Positions 1 through 9,744 of a DNA stretch of 64,000 nucleotides are shown piece by piece. The notes under the pieces were generated by a model. The model saw only the letters and a program-made list of their open reading frames with translations. It had not been told where the DNA came from and did not search any database. The stretch's first letter is position 1. Every line of letters begins with the position of its first letter. The stretch comes from Mesorhizobium shangrilense. Its GTDB lineage: Bacteria > Pseudomonadota > Alphaproteobacteria > Rhizobiales > Rhizobiaceae. The translations under genes were made by a program, and so were the position numbers. The stretch lies in assembly GCF_040537815.1 (NCBI RefSeq), contig NZ_JBEWSZ010000001.1, positions 4,030,001 through 4,094,000 of the forward strand. The letters are read 5' to 3'.

Positions 1-63
1 CCCGGTGTTCCTTTCCAGGCGACCGGGGTCCGACTTCAACCTGGGAACGAAAACGAGAAAACA

Positions 64-906
64 ATGGCCTCAAGATCATCGCTGGCAGCCGCGCTTGCCA
101 TCATTGCATTGCCTCTGCTGGGCGGTGTCGCCACCGCAAAGGACTGGAAATCGGTTACCGTTGGCGTCGAAGGCGCCTTCCCGCCCTTCAACTCCGTGAA
201 CGCCAGCGGCGAGGTCGAAGGGCTCGATCTCGACGTCATGAAGGAAGTCTGCAAACGCGCCGCGCTCGATTGCAAGATCGTGGTGCAGGATTGGGATAGC
301 CAGATCCCGTCGCTGCTGGCCGGCAAGTTCGACGTGGTCCTGACCATGGGTCCCAACCCAGAGCGCCGCAAGGTCATCGACTTCTCCAATCCCTACGTCA
401 TCACCCCAAACACGTTCCTCGTGCCCGCCGATGGCCCGCTCGCCAACCTGCCCCACACAGGGGAAAGATTGTCGACCGATACGCCGGAAGGCCAGAAGGC
501 CGTGGCCGATCTCAAGGAAGCACTGACGGGCAAGACGCTTGGCGCCTCGCTGTCCACGAGCCAGTTGCAGTTCGTCGAGGAGAATTTTGCCGGCGCTGTC
601 GAAGTCCGGACCTACAAATCAGCCGAACAAAGCCATCTCGATCTCGAAGGCGGCCGCATCGATGCGCAGTTCGACAATGTTGTGTTCGTCAATGATCGCG
701 CCAAGGGCAGCAATGGCGCGCTGAAGGCCAGCGGCCCGTTGCTGACGGGTGGCATCATGGCCACCAACGTCTGCCTGGGCATCCGCAAGGAAGAGCCTGA
801 GCTCAAGGCAATCCTCGACAAGGCTATCGAGGGCATGCGCGCCGACGGCAGCTTGGCCAAAATCTCCGAAAAGTGGTTCGCGATGGATTTGAGCCCGCAG
901 AAATAA
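64..906 (+). CDS. Amino-acid ABC transporter substrate-binding protein (family 3)
   Basis: A 280-residue periplasmic binding protein of the family 3 (polar amino acid/opine) type. Residues 1-25 form a signal peptide ending near ATA-KDW. The mature protein begins with the family pattern GVEGAFPPFNSVN, then GLDLDVMKEVCKR and DVVLTMGPNPERRKVIDFSNPY, the usual lobe-1 ligand-binding stretch. The end, GSLAKISEKWF, is the standard family tail. No permease or ATPase gene follows in the window, so partners, if cotranscribed, lie to the left of base 1. The ATG has an A-rich leader (ACGAGAAAACA) but no strong Shine-Dalgarno. The exact ligand cannot be read from sequence. Confidence 0.9.
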   Translation: MASRSSLAAALAIIALPLLGGVATAKDWKSVTVGVEGAFPPFNSVNASGEVEGLDLDVMKEVCKRAALDCKIVVQDWDSQIPSLLAGKFDVVLTMGPNPERRKVIDFSNPYVITPNTFLVPADGPLANLPHTGERLSTDTPEGQKAVADLKEALTGKTLGASLSTSQLQFVEENFAGAVEVRTYKSAEQSHLDLEGGRIDAQFDNVVFVNDRAKGSNGALKASGPLLTGGIMATNVCLGIRKEEPELKAILDKAIEGMRADGSLAKISEKWFAMDLSPQK

Positions 907-912
907 GACTGG

Positions 913-947
913 GGGCGCGGTGCACGTGCCTACGTCGCACCGCGCCC
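913..947 (+). terminator. Stem-loop after the binding-protein gene
   Basis: A perfect 11-bp inverted repeat, GGGCGCGGTGC at 913-923 and GCACCGCGCCC at 937-947, lies seven bases past the stop codon and is followed by AATTT. The U-tract is weak, so it may work as a 3'-end stabiliser or a poor intrinsic terminator. Confidence 0.6.
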
Positions 948-1027
948 AATTTATGAGTGCATGTCACCCACCCAAGGGAGAAATCGCCGTCCGGAAGGAC
1001 GGGCAACCTCCCTGCAAGACCGTCCGA

Positions 1028-1261
1028 TCAGTCCGCCTTTTGGGATCGAACCGCGGAATCTCCGTGAGGATAGGCATACGGCGGCATCGGAATATCGCCT
1101 CGCCTTGCATCCAGAAGATTCAGGAGAACCGCCAGATCTCCGGCCTGCCAGACAGTGAGGCCGATTGCGCTCTTCGTTGACGCAGGCTCGCCCGTGGAGG
1201 TGTCGAATACAGTCCACGTCCCGTCCTGTTCCTTCCTGAGATTGAACTTTTGATTAGCCAC
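1028..1261 (-). CDS. Small conserved-looking hypothetical protein
   Basis: A 77-residue reading frame starting at GTG 1261, preceded by AAAAGGGGTAGGGCGA, which contains a good Shine-Dalgarno. An in-frame GTG at 1285 would add eight residues but has less support. The protein is soluble, begins VANQKFNLRKEQDGTWTVFD and continues with STGEPA and TVWQAGDLAVLLNLLD. This resembles short rhizobial proteins that start with a strand-rich 'W-V-F-D' segment. No function is known to me. It lies alone, convergent with the binding-protein gene. Confidence 0.6.
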   Translation of the reverse strand: MANQKFNLRKEQDGTWTVFDTSTGEPASTKSAIGLTVWQAGDLAVLLNLLDARRGDIPMPPYAYPHGDSAVRSQKAD

Positions 1262-1504
1262 TCGCCCTACCCCTTTTACCCGCACCGTCGAGATCGACGG
1301 TGATGCCCAACCCTTTCACTTCCGTCCGAAACAACATCCCCCGATTGCGGTATGGTGCTTCGGTCGATGCGAACAATCGCTCTGTTTGTCGCTTCGATCT
1401 GTGATGTGGTTCACAGGCGGTAACCCGATTTCCGAACAATTGCCCGACGCGAAAACCGGCTCGCCAGCGCCCCAAAGCCATGCGTATGTGGACGACCCTC
1501 CCAA

Positions 1505-1528
1505 TTCGTGCTGCTATATTAGCACGAA
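1505..1528. promoter_or_regulatory. Palindrome upstream of the Crp/Fnr-type gene
   Basis: Perfect 8-bp arms TTCGTGCT (1505-1512) and AGCACGAA (1521-1528) flank an AT-rich centre that itself contains GCTATATTAGC. It lies about 67 bases before the ATG at 1595, so it is placed to be an operator, possibly autoregulatory. It does not match the usual FNR or CRP consensus. The rest of 1262-1594 shows no gene. Confidence 0.4.
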
Positions 1529-1594
1529 ATTGACCTTCGATACCGGTAACATTCCAGAGAGCAGTCACGTCCCTTGGATCAACGGAACCTGATC

Positions 1595-2275
1595 ATGCCC
1601 AGCGCAAACGACAGCGATGACCTGCCGCGCCTAGCCCGGATCGATCCGAGCCTGTTTGATCTGCTGTTCAGCGGCTGCAAGATCGAACGTTATGCAGCGG
1701 GCCAGCATCTCTTCGTCCAGGAAGACGTCGCCGACCGCATCTATGGCGTGATGAGCGGCACGGTGGAGATTTCGATATACTCGCCAGGCGGCCAGAAACT
1801 GGTGGCCAACATCGAACTGTCGCGCAGCCTGGTCGGAGAGATCGGCGCGCTCGACGGGCGCCCGCGCACGGCGACCGCGATCTGCCTGACCGCTTGCGGG
1901 CTGGTCTCGCTCAGCCGGACACAGCTCTTCGATCGCATCGAGAAGAATCCGCCATTGGCGCGCGCCATGATCGAATTGTTGTGCACGAGATTGCGCTGGG
2001 TCAGCGGCGAACTCGGAGACCAGGCCTTTTTCGGCATCGAGGCCAGGCTGGCGAAACGGCTGATCTTCCTTGCCGGCGTGATGGCGGATGCCGGCGGCTG
2101 GATACCGATCTCGCAGTCGGAACTCGGCGAATTCCTCGGAGCAACCCGCGAGTCCGTCAACAAGACGCTCAATGACTGGCGCACAAGGCAGATCATCGAC
2201 ATCAAACGCGGCGGGTTGCGCATGGTCGATGCCAGTGCTCTTCGCCACCTGGCCGAGTCGCGCGACGACGACTGA
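1595..2275 (+). CDS. Crp/Fnr family transcriptional regulator
   Basis: 226 residues from ATG 1595; an in-frame TTG at 1574 is possible but has no better ribosome site. The N-terminal half is a cyclic-nucleotide-binding beta-roll: RYAAGQHLFVQEDVADRIYGVMSGTVEIS and LVGEIGALDGRPRTATAI. The C-terminal half is a Crp-type winged helix with ISQSELGEFLGATRESVNKTLNDWR as the helix-turn-helix. There is no N-terminal cysteine cluster, so it is not an iron-sulfur FNR. It is convergent with the P450/peroxidase gene, the stop codons being only about 30 bases apart. Many rhizobial members of this class pair with class III adenylate cyclases, one of which lies at 6651-8420. That pairing is an inference. Confidence 0.9.
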   Translation: MPSANDSDDLPRLARIDPSLFDLLFSGCKIERYAAGQHLFVQEDVADRIYGVMSGTVEISIYSPGGQKLVANIELSRSLVGEIGALDGRPRTATAICLTACGLVSLSRTQLFDRIEKNPPLARAMIELLCTRLRWVSGELGDQAFFGIEARLAKRLIFLAGVMADAGGWIPISQSELGEFLGATRESVNKTLNDWRTRQIIDIKRGGLRMVDASALRHLAESRDDD

Positions 2276-2305
2276 CGAAGGACCGCTCATGGAAATGTTG
2301 GCCGC

Positions 2306-5300
2306 TCAGAGCCGCGATATCAGATAGCGCAGCGCGGACCGGCTCGGCATGAAGAAATATCCGCCACCCCGCGTGGTGATGAATTTCGGAATGCCTTTCA
2401 GCACGGTGGCCTTTTCCCATGACGGGATGGTGAAACTGCCGCCGCGATGCTTGCCGATCATCGGGTCCCTTTCGTCGACGAGGCCCTGGAACGAAGACGA
2501 CGACACCCAGGTCTGCTGGATGAATTCGTACTGGCGCTCGATGTCGGCGTTCATGCACATGAAGAGCAGGCCCTTTTCGACCGCGCCCTTCTCGTCCTGC
2601 TTCTCATAGCTGCGGCCCGCCCGGATGATCCGGTGGCGCTTGCCGATCTGGATCTGCGTCTCATGGTCTTCGCCCAGTGAATCGCGCGGATTCGACCGAC
2701 GGACATGGGCACCCAGCGGACAGCGATGCCCTTGTGGATCCTCGACGCCAAAGGCGTAGTCATTGTCGACGCTGCGACCCGGGCGACCGTCGGGATTGCG
2801 CACCAGCGAGCTGCCGTCGGGCCAGCGGCCAAGCATCTTGGCGGCAACCCAGCGCGGGGTAACAGCCGGGTTGCCGGTATCACTTGCCACCTGCGTGGCC
2901 GCGGTCTTGCAATAGTCATGGAAGGCTTCGACGTGCTGCTCGAGCTGGCGCAGCACGATGAAAGTGCCGTTGCGACCGAAATCATGTGGCGATGGCGGCT
3001 GGCCGGGGATGATGCGGTTGTGGCGCACCGCCGGCAGGATGCCGTCGCGATCTTGCGACGCCTGGACCCAAGGCGATGCCGGATAGAAGCCATGTTCATC
3101 GCGATAGCCGAACAGAAACTCGCCCGGCGCCACCAGGTGCATCGGCGCGGTACTGGCCTTGGCGCGCGTGGTTCCGATGACGATCGGCTGCGAAACGCCG
3201 TCGACAAAGCCAAAATGCTCGAGCGACTTCTTGCCGTCGCGTATTACCATCAAAGGCAGTTGCGCGACCACGGTCATGCCCGCATTCACGACCCTTTGCT
3301 TGATGGCAGCGATCTCGGCCTGCAGCATCTCCTGGCTTTCGGCATAGCAAACGACCGCCAGGTCCACAGGGTTTCTGTGCGAGCCCCATTCCCATTTGTC
3401 TGGCGCGCTGTCGCCGAGATCATTGAGAATGCGGCTGCGCTGGGGGTTGCCCATGCCATGGCGGAACGCTGCCGGAAATGAATCCAGGGGATCGGCACCG
3501 ACGCCGCCATCCAGCCCCAAATGCTTGAGGCCATTGGGACCGAGCGCCACTGTCATGGCGCGCGCCGACGGGACGCCATCGCCGAAGCTCGTTCGCTCGA
3601 CGACAAACTCCAGCCACGCTTTTCGGCTGACGCTGGAGAGATTGTCGGGAACAGCGATGCCCAGCATGTGGGCATGGCCCAGCGAGCCGAACGGACCAAA
3701 GAAAATGGACTGGATTTCACCGGTTTCCAATTGCTCCACGGCTGGCGGAGCAGGCGTGAGGAGGCTGATCGCCGCCCCGGTTTGCTGCGTGCTCGGACGC
3801 GGCAAGGATCCGAACAGGCTCAGCCAGTCACGCGCTTCGCTGCCGGTCGCCCCGGCGATGCCTCGCCTTATCTGGGAATTGACGCGGATACCGACCGTAT
3901 TGAGATCGTGATAGGCCGAATACCAGAACAGGGTCGGCACCTGCTGCCGCCGCGCCCAGCGCTTGAAGCGATCAGCATCGCGCGCGCCGTCGAGAAACAG
4001 CCAGCGGGTACGCGGATATCCTTGAGTGTTGCTCCATACGCCGGTCAGGCCGGCAGCCGCCTTGGCGATGAAATCCTCGAGATAGCTCTCCCAGCTGCCG
4101 CCGTAGTTGGAAAAGAACACAAGCTTGTTGGTGCCAGGCACCAGCACCCAGCGGGCGAAGTGAATGGTGTTGATGTTGGCGAGGAAGCCCGGCTTGAAGA
4201 CTTTCTTGGCCGAGATGGAGATAAGGTAGAACGAAAGCCTGAGCGCCAGCCACCGCAAGGTTCCAGGCTTCATCGTCGAGATCGCCGTCAAATGGTTCTG
4301 GGCGAAGTGATCCTCGTGGGCGAGGATCTTGTTCAGGGCGATGAGGTCGATCGCGGTGTTGTCAGGACGGTCGCTGTTTTCGAGCCGCCTCAGGGCAAGG
4401 AAACAGGCACCGAGGAATAGCCCCGTCAAAGCCAGAAGCCCGAGCGCGGCCAACAGCAGCGCAACGCCGGCAATGATGACGGTGGCCAAAGTGACACCGG
4501 CCGGATCACCGAACACGTGCACATAGATCGCCCATGTAAAGACGAGCACGGTCACGAAGACGGCGGCCAGCATTGGCGGCGCCAGCAGCGTCGTGGTTAT
4601 GGCTTGCCACCACTTTCCTGGCGGGTCTTCGAGCAGGCTCTCGGCCGGCTCGAACGCCCATGCGAATTTTCCCGATGACCGCACATGACGCCGGGCTTCC
4701 TCAAGCACTGCGGCGGCACTGACGCTGGCGGGCCGAGGTTTCTCGACAAGGGCGCGAATGGAGTCGGCGAGTTCGGCTTCAGCCAGGATACGCTGGACCG
4801 AATGCCCCGGCGTCCCCGAAAACACCAGACCGGCATTGCTGCCGAACGAAGGCGAGATATCGACATTGTGCTTGCGCAGGAAGTCGTGCAGCGGCGCGCC
4901 ATCTCCCAGGTCGCAGGCGTCCTTGAAAACCGGCCGTAGCCGATGTCCGATGGCCTGCGTCACGGCATTGATGACGTCATCGATGCTGCCGTCGCCGGAG
5001 ATTTCGAGAACAAGCGCCCCTGCCTGACGGCCCGACCCATCGTCCGCCTCGTCAGCGGGGACCACAGCCAGGCTGGTGAAATGAATGATGCCGGCTGCGT
5101 TCAACTCGGCGCGGATCTCGTCGTCGGCCGGGTTGCCGAGCTGGCCGACCCGGCGGTTGACGTCATCCAGCGATGCACTTCGAGCGATCGGGCAGACCAC
5201 CGTCACCATCGACTGGTCGACCGTCCGGCAAAGGGCCGGCCGGTCGAAATCGACCGCGAGGCTGTCCGGATAGGCGCCGACATTCGTCATTCGTCCGACC

Positions 5301-6532
5301 TTGCCGGGGGACCGGCGCAGGTTAGGCTTCTGGAACAGGGCACGCAGACTTTCGCCGATCTGGATCCTGGCGATTTCGGCGCCTATGCACAGATGGATGC
5401 CATGTCCAAAGACCATGTAATCGCGATCCGGACGCGTGATATCGAAGACATTCGGGTTCTGCACGGCATCGGGATCGAACATCGCCGACAGCGTTGCCGG
5501 CATGACCACCGTTCCCGCCTTCACCACGCGCTCGCGGCGCGTTCCCCTGGCGATGGTCGTATCGCGGCTGGTGTAGCGCCACGGACCAACCCAGATCGGC
5601 TTGAACCGCATGGCTTCCCGAATGGCCTTGTCCAGCCTGTCGGTGTCTTCGTCGGCCAGTGCCGCATCGATGGCCTGTCGGGCGTCCGGCCGCGACAGGA
5701 TGACGTCGAGGCAATTGCTGCCGGCAAGCAGGTTGGTCGGAACGAAGCCGGTGATCATGCCCAGCATGATCGAATGAAGATCGGGCAATGACAGGCGCCC
5801 CTGATCGAGCAAGGCGACCAGCCGGGGCAGAGGCTTCTCGTCCTTCGCACCCTTGTCCCTGATCGCCGCGATAGAGCGGTCGATGACCTTGATCAGCCGA
5901 TCTCCGGCCACCACGGCAAGCTGGCGCACGGTCGGGTTCGCGGTCGGATCGGAGAAGAACAACGCACTCAAGCCCAGGGACCAGTTCGCGAACTCGGTCT
6001 CGTCGTCAATCTCGAGGCCGAAGTAATCGCGGCAGATGCGCACCGGGACGATCTTCATCAGATCGGCGACCGCATCGAAACCGGGCGTGGCGCCAGTCAT
6101 GATTTCGCGCGACTGCTGCGCGGCGATCGGCCTGACAACGGCTTCGACCTCCGACGGCGGAAAGGCGCTCAGCACCGATGATTTCATTCGCCGGTAGGCG
6201 GCGCCATCCTGCATGCCGAGGATGAAGTTCGATCCCCGCGCGAGCTCGGTCATCTCCGGCCCGTAAGGCGTCTCGAATTCGTCGCCGCGCTCCAATATGT
6301 CGCGAACGTCGGCATTTCTGGTGACGAGCAGGAAATTGCCTATGGCAAGGTTGGGCCAGAACCTGCGCAAAAGCGCCAGGAGCCAGCGAGGATCGCTGAA
6401 CAGGAAGCCGGCGAGGCGCGCCGCAAAACCCTTTGAACGGAGCCGTTCGATGTCGAAGGGCGGCATTTGCGACAGCGGACGCTGGCTTTTCTGGGCCGCG
6501 CGAATGGCGTCGAAGTATTTGATCCTGATCAT
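2306..6532 (-). CDS. Cytochrome P450 / DyP-type peroxidase fusion protein
   Basis: One uninterrupted 1,408-residue frame carrying two haem enzymes. Residues about 1-430 are a bacterial cytochrome P450, with the haem-ligand loop FGHGIHLCIGAEIAR (Cys at about 382) and an EAMRFKP helix-K region. Residues about 440-640 are of unknown type. About 650-725 are two strongly hydrophobic segments, so the protein is probably membrane-anchored. Residues about 860-1408 are a dye-decolourising peroxidase: GFVDG (the GxxDG catalytic Asp at about 1111) and CPLGAHVRRSNPRD with the proximal His at about 1276. A linker HFARWVLVPGTNKLVFFSNY precedes the peroxidase part. No ferredoxin or reductase gene is nearby. 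The start ATG at 6532 is the only one giving a full P450 N-terminus. The physiological substrate is unknown; coupling of peroxide chemistry with P450 oxidation is an inference. Confidence 0.88.
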   Translation of the reverse strand: MIRIKYFDAIRAAQKSQRPLSQMPPFDIERLRSKGFAARLAGFLFSDPRWLLALLRRFWPNLAIGNFLLVTRNADVRDILERGDEFETPYGPEMTELARGSNFILGMQDGAAYRRMKSSVLSAFPPSEVEAVVRPIAAQQSREIMTGATPGFDAVADLMKIVPVRICRDYFGLEIDDETEFANWSLGLSALFFSDPTANPTVRQLAVVAGDRLIKVIDRSIAAIRDKGAKDEKPLPRLVALLDQGRLSLPDLHSIMLGMITGFVPTNLLAGSNCLDVILSRPDARQAIDAALADEDTDRLDKAIREAMRFKPIWVGPWRYTSRDTTIARGTRRERVVKAGTVVMPATLSAMFDPDAVQNPNVFDITRPDRDYMVFGHGIHLCIGAEIARIQIGESLRALFQKPNLRRSPGKVGRMTNVGAYPDSLAVDFDRPALCRTVDQSMVTVVCPIARSASLDDVNRRVGQLGNPADDEIRAELNAAGIIHFTSLAVVPADEADDGSGRQAGALVLEISGDGSIDDVINAVTQAIGHRLRPVFKDACDLGDGAPLHDFLRKHNVDISPSFGSNAGLVFSGTPGHSVQRILAEAELADSIRALVEKPRPASVSAAAVLEEARRHVRSSGKFAWAFEPAESLLEDPPGKWWQAITTTLLAPPMLAAVFVTVLVFTWAIYVHVFGDPAGVTLATVIIAGVALLLAALGLLALTGLFLGACFLALRRLENSDRPDNTAIDLIALNKILAHEDHFAQNHLTAISTMKPGTLRWLALRLSFYLISISAKKVFKPGFLANINTIHFARWVLVPGTNKLVFFSNYGGSWESYLEDFIAKAAAGLTGVWSNTQGYPRTRWLFLDGARDADRFKRWARRQQVPTLFWYSAYHDLNTVGIRVNSQIRRGIAGATGSEARDWLSLFGSLPRPSTQQTGAAISLLTPAPPAVEQLETGEIQSIFFGPFGSLGHAHMLGIAVPDNLSSVSRKAWLEFVVERTSFGDGVPSARAMTVALGPNGLKHLGLDGGVGADPLDSFPAAFRHGMGNPQRSRILNDLGDSAPDKWEWGSHRNPVDLAVVCYAESQEMLQAEIAAIKQRVVNAGMTVVAQLPLMVIRDGKKSLEHFGFVDGVSQPIVIGTTRAKASTAPMHLVAPGEFLFGYRDEHGFYPASPWVQASQDRDGILPAVRHNRIIPGQPPSPHDFGRNGTFIVLRQLEQHVEAFHDYCKTAATQVASDTGNPAVTPRWVAAKMLGRWPDGSSLVRNPDGRPGRSVDNDYAFGVEDPQGHRCPLGAHVRRSNPRDSLGEDHETQIQIGKRHRIIRAGRSYEKQDEKGAVEKGLLFMCMNADIERQYEFIQQTWVSSSSFQGLVDERDPMIGKHRGGSFTIPSWEKATVLKGIPKFITTRGGGYFFMPSRSALRYLISRL

Positions 6533-6650
6533 GCGCGTTCAAGCCCCCCGGCTATCCACGTCATTGCGATGCCGGCTCCCCAAGGCCTAGGTTTGCAACG
6601 GTTCCGCGTATGTGAAATTTCTCACAGTTCCCCGGACTCCGCCATCTCGA

Positions 6651-8420
6651 TCATGCGGTTGATTTGGCCAGTTCGACATTGGCGATGAGAAACTCGTTTG
6701 CGGCCTTGTCCGCGAATGGTATCCAGCGAACCCGCTGCTCGGAGAAATCGGGATGCCGTGCCATGAAGATGGCCAGTTCCCGCTTGGCATCGTCGTTACG
6801 GCCGCTTCTCGCCAAGGCCCCGACCTTGACGAACCTGGCATAGAAATAGCCGGGCGACAGATTGAGCGAGCGGTCGGCGGTGGCGATCGCGGATGGCCAG
6901 TCTTCGACGAAATTGTAGGCTGAGGCCAGTTCGCCAAGATTGTGGAACCGATAGAGGTCGAAGGGGCTCAATCGCTCGGCATCGAGAAAGAACGGTATCG
7001 CACCCGCGGCGTCGCCCTCCAGCAGACGCGCGCTGCCCATTGCCGAACGCGCGAAGGCAAAGCTCGGATTGATGCGGATCGCCTCCTCCAGGTGGTCGAT
7101 CGCGGCCCCGGGCTTTCCCCTCATGATCTCGATGACGCCAAGGTGGGCGTGCGGGCGCGGATCCTGGCTATCCATCAGCAAGGCCTTGCGGGCGTATCGC
7201 TCGACCTTGTCCAGATCGTCGCTGTCGCCGAAATGCAGCCACGCCCGCCAGAAATACCACCATGCCAGTTCATTCAGGACGGTGCTCGAATTCGGATCCT
7301 CCTGATAGGCCTTCTCGAAGAATTCCAGCGCCATTTCCGTATCGCCGCGCGTGCGCCGGTTCATGTGCCAGCGACCGCGCCGCACCAATTGCCAACTCTC
7401 CAGGCTTTCCCAAGGCACCTGGAACGTCCGCACCTGCTCGGCGCGGTCGACTTCCTTGTCCAGTATCGAGACGATCTCGCTGCCAATCTGGTCGCGCAAC
7501 TTGAAGATATCGACCAGATCGCGGTCGAACCGTTGTGACCAGACCAGTCGGCCGTTCGATGCATCGGCAAGCGACGTGTCCAGACGGATCTTCCCGTTGT
7601 TGCGTATCAACGTGCCGCTGACGACGTAGCGCGCGCCCAGCGCGTTGCCGATCACCCGCGTGCCCAGCGTATCGTCGCGAAACTGGAAGCTGGAACTCTT
7701 GGCGATGACCGAGAGCCATCTGGTGTTGGAAAGGCCGTAGATGATGTCCTCGGCAATACCATCGGCCATGTAGCCGATGTCGCGCTCGCCGCCCTCGCCC
7801 CTGAAGGGCAGGACGGCTATGGCCGGCGGGCCTTTGGAGAACCTCTGCTGGTTATTCTGGGGAACGGCTGGGACGATGGGAGACGCGCCGTTTCCGTTGC
7901 GGCCGGCGATCAGGACGCGCACCGGCAGCACGATGTTCTTCAGCGTGAATTCGCCGAGATCGGTGAACTCGGCCGCGGTCTTGTCCTTCACATGGTGCCA
8001 GGTCGTCTCCGAAACGGCGAGGCCGTCATGCGGTGCGAATTCCTGGATTCTGGCGGCGATATTGACGTCGTCGCCATAGAGCCGCCCCTCACGGACGATG
8101 ACATCGCCGGTGTTGATACCGGCGCGAAAGGGCATGCGCATGTGTTTGTCGACGGATGCATTGAGCGTGCCGATGCGCTCCTGGAAATCGAAAGCCGCGC
8201 GCAGGGCCTCGATCGGATTGCCGAACTCGGCCATGATGCTGTCGCCGGCTTCGCCGAAGGTGCGCCCGCCGAATGCGCCGCAGCGATCGACGATGATGTC
8301 ACGCCTGGCCTCGAATGCGGCAACGGCGGATTCATCGTCTATGCCCATCAGGCGCGAGAATTCCACCGCGTCGATCGAAACGATCGTCGCCAACTGACGC
8401 GTGTAATGCCGCTCAGCCAT
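6651..8420 (-). CDS. Class III adenylate/guanylate cyclase with TolB-like and TPR region
   Basis: 589 residues from ATG 8420 (MAERHYTRQLATIVSID), the usual start for this rhizobial family; an ATG at 8456 is an alternative. Residues 8-180 are a class III cyclase homology domain: metal-binding Asp at 17 (SIDAVEFSRLM) and 60 (GEAGDSIMAEF), and the GINTGDVIVREGRLYGDDVN / NIAARIQ catalytic strand. A linker with AIAVLPFRGEGGERDIGYMADGIAEDI follows, the TolB-N-like segment common in these proteins. The C-terminal half is helical TPR repeats, such as ALEFFEKAYQEDPNSS and AIDHLEEAIRINPSF. There is no transmembrane segment, so it should be a soluble cyclase regulated through the repeat region. It lies in the same direction as the P450 fusion but about 120 bases upstream of it. 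Confidence 0.9.
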   Translation of the reverse strand: MAERHYTRQLATIVSIDAVEFSRLMGIDDESAVAAFEARRDIIVDRCGAFGGRTFGEAGDSIMAEFGNPIEALRAAFDFQERIGTLNASVDKHMRMPFRAGINTGDVIVREGRLYGDDVNIAARIQEFAPHDGLAVSETTWHHVKDKTAAEFTDLGEFTLKNIVLPVRVLIAGRNGNGASPIVPAVPQNNQQRFSKGPPAIAVLPFRGEGGERDIGYMADGIAEDIIYGLSNTRWLSVIAKSSSFQFRDDTLGTRVIGNALGARYVVSGTLIRNNGKIRLDTSLADASNGRLVWSQRFDRDLVDIFKLRDQIGSEIVSILDKEVDRAEQVRTFQVPWESLESWQLVRRGRWHMNRRTRGDTEMALEFFEKAYQEDPNSSTVLNELAWWYFWRAWLHFGDSDDLDKVERYARKALLMDSQDPRPHAHLGVIEIMRGKPGAAIDHLEEAIRINPSFAFARSAMGSARLLEGDAAGAIPFFLDAERLSPFDLYRFHNLGELASAYNFVEDWPSAIATADRSLNLSPGYFYARFVKVGALARSGRNDDAKRELAIFMARHPDFSEQRVRWIPFADKAANEFLIANVELAKSTA

Positions 8421-9090
8421 GCCTGAGCCTAGTCGCCCCTTCTGGCTCTCGTCCATCGCAAGCAAGCCCCGCAGCGGAACGCAGTCCGCCGCTTCCACCG
8501 GAAGATCACCAACCTCTGCAGGATTGGCCCGCCGTTGCCCTCCTGTCAGGCTTCGAGGTGTAGCAGGGTCCTCGCAAAAGCTCCACCATGATCCGCATCC
8601 CCGAGGCGAAGGGTGCAGGTCAGGGCAGAAACTGAAATCGACTCATGGTTATTGAAAGGTATCCAAGACACCTTCTGCTCCGCCTTCAGCGGATTCTCCC
8701 GCTCCATATGAACGGGCGGTGTGGCGGATCGATCGCGGCTTCGCCATCCAGGGAAACAATCTCTGGCCAGTCTGTCTGACCGTGCGACGGACGATCCGTT
8801 CGTTCAATGAAGCCCGCCCACGGCCGGCGCCGAAGGGGGCGGGGGGGCTTGGGGTTACCTTTGGCACCGGCCAGGCGGGATTAAAGCGCCGCGGGCAGAA
8901 CGTAGCACGTCTCCCGCGAGCGGTAATTCCGTGATCGCGGAAGGTCCTGCATGAATGCTTGGCTTGAAATTGTTCACTGGGGGTGCTCATGCGGGTTCGA
9001 GGGCGCCCGGGACCTCTATCCGACAAGCCGGGGCGACGCGCTCGCCATCGATGGTGAACGCACCCAGTTCTTGACCAAGACCGGCGGCAA
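8421..9090. other. Intergenic stretch without a recognisable gene
   Basis: About 670 bases between the cyclase start and the end of the membrane-protein gene. Open frames here have atypical composition and no family resemblance. A run of G (8837-8849) and a mixed, lower-quality codon pattern suggest non-coding or decayed sequence. The cyclase promoter should lie in the first 100-150 bases. Confidence 0.5.
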
Positions 9091-9744
9091 TCAGTCAGCC
9101 GGGCGGAAGCCTCGATGGAGGAGCAGAAGCGATCCCAGGCAAAACCCAACCGCCACGAGCCCGGCTATCATCAGCCACCGCATGAAAATCGCCTGTTCGT
9201 CGTGGCCGACGATGCGATAAAGATTGTTGATCTCGATCATTTCGGCATTTGACAGCCGCTTTTTGGGCAACGCTCGGTCGGTATAGAAATATTTGGTCAT
9301 CGCATTGAACTCGAGTTCATCCCCGATGAACATTTCAGTGGGGTTCAGATCCGACGTGACATGATCGCTGCTGGTATACGGGAACTCCTGCGTGGCGCGG
9401 ATATCGACATTGCTGAAGTCCGGTTTTATGGCGCCTGGGTGAAACCAGCCTGGTGAATACTCCATCCACTGCCCAGAGCGAGGCATATGCGTGACCGGCT
9501 GGTTCACGATCTGGATTACCCGCTGCTCCGCCCGCGCGGTTTCGGCATTCAGCTTTTGAATCGCCGGCAGGGCCCAGAAGACAGCAACGGCCACAACCAG
9601 CACAAGGCTCGTCAAACCAACCAGGCGCAGGATATGGCCGACAGGGCGCGCCGGTTTCACCATGCGGCCGGCGAGCACAGGCTGGGCGCGACTCTCGCGG
9701 CCTCTTCGGCCGAAAGCGACGCCCTGCTGATTGTCGACGTTCAT
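9091..9744 (-). CDS. Hypothetical membrane protein with two transmembrane segments
   Basis: 217 residues from ATG 9744, preceded by AAGGTGGCCGG; longer starts upstream lack a ribosome site. A basic cytoplasmic N-terminus is followed by a hydrophobic helix at about 40-60 (LRLVGLTSLVLVVAVAVFWA), a roughly 120-residue periplasmic region with PTEMFIGDELEFNAMTKYFY, and a second helix near the end (WLMIAGLVAVGFCLGSLLLL). I do not recognise the family. The two-helix topology with a periplasmic domain suggests a small envelope protein. It stands alone. Confidence 0.65.
   Translation of the reverse strand: MNVDNQQGVAFGRRGRESRAQPVLAGRMVKPARPVGHILRLVGLTSLVLVVAVAVFWALPAIQKLNAETARAEQRVIQIVNQPVTHMPRSGQWMEYSPGWFHPGAIKPDFSNVDIRATQEFPYTSSDHVTSDLNPTEMFIGDELEFNAMTKYFYTDRALPKKRLSNAEMIEINNLYRIVGHDEQAIFMRWLMIAGLVAVGFCLGSLLLLHRGFRPAD

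Noticed and set aside
8649..9149. Minus-strand frame in the 8.4-9.1 kb gap
   Set aside because: Arg/Pro-rich, no family resemblance and it overlaps the end of the membrane-protein gene.
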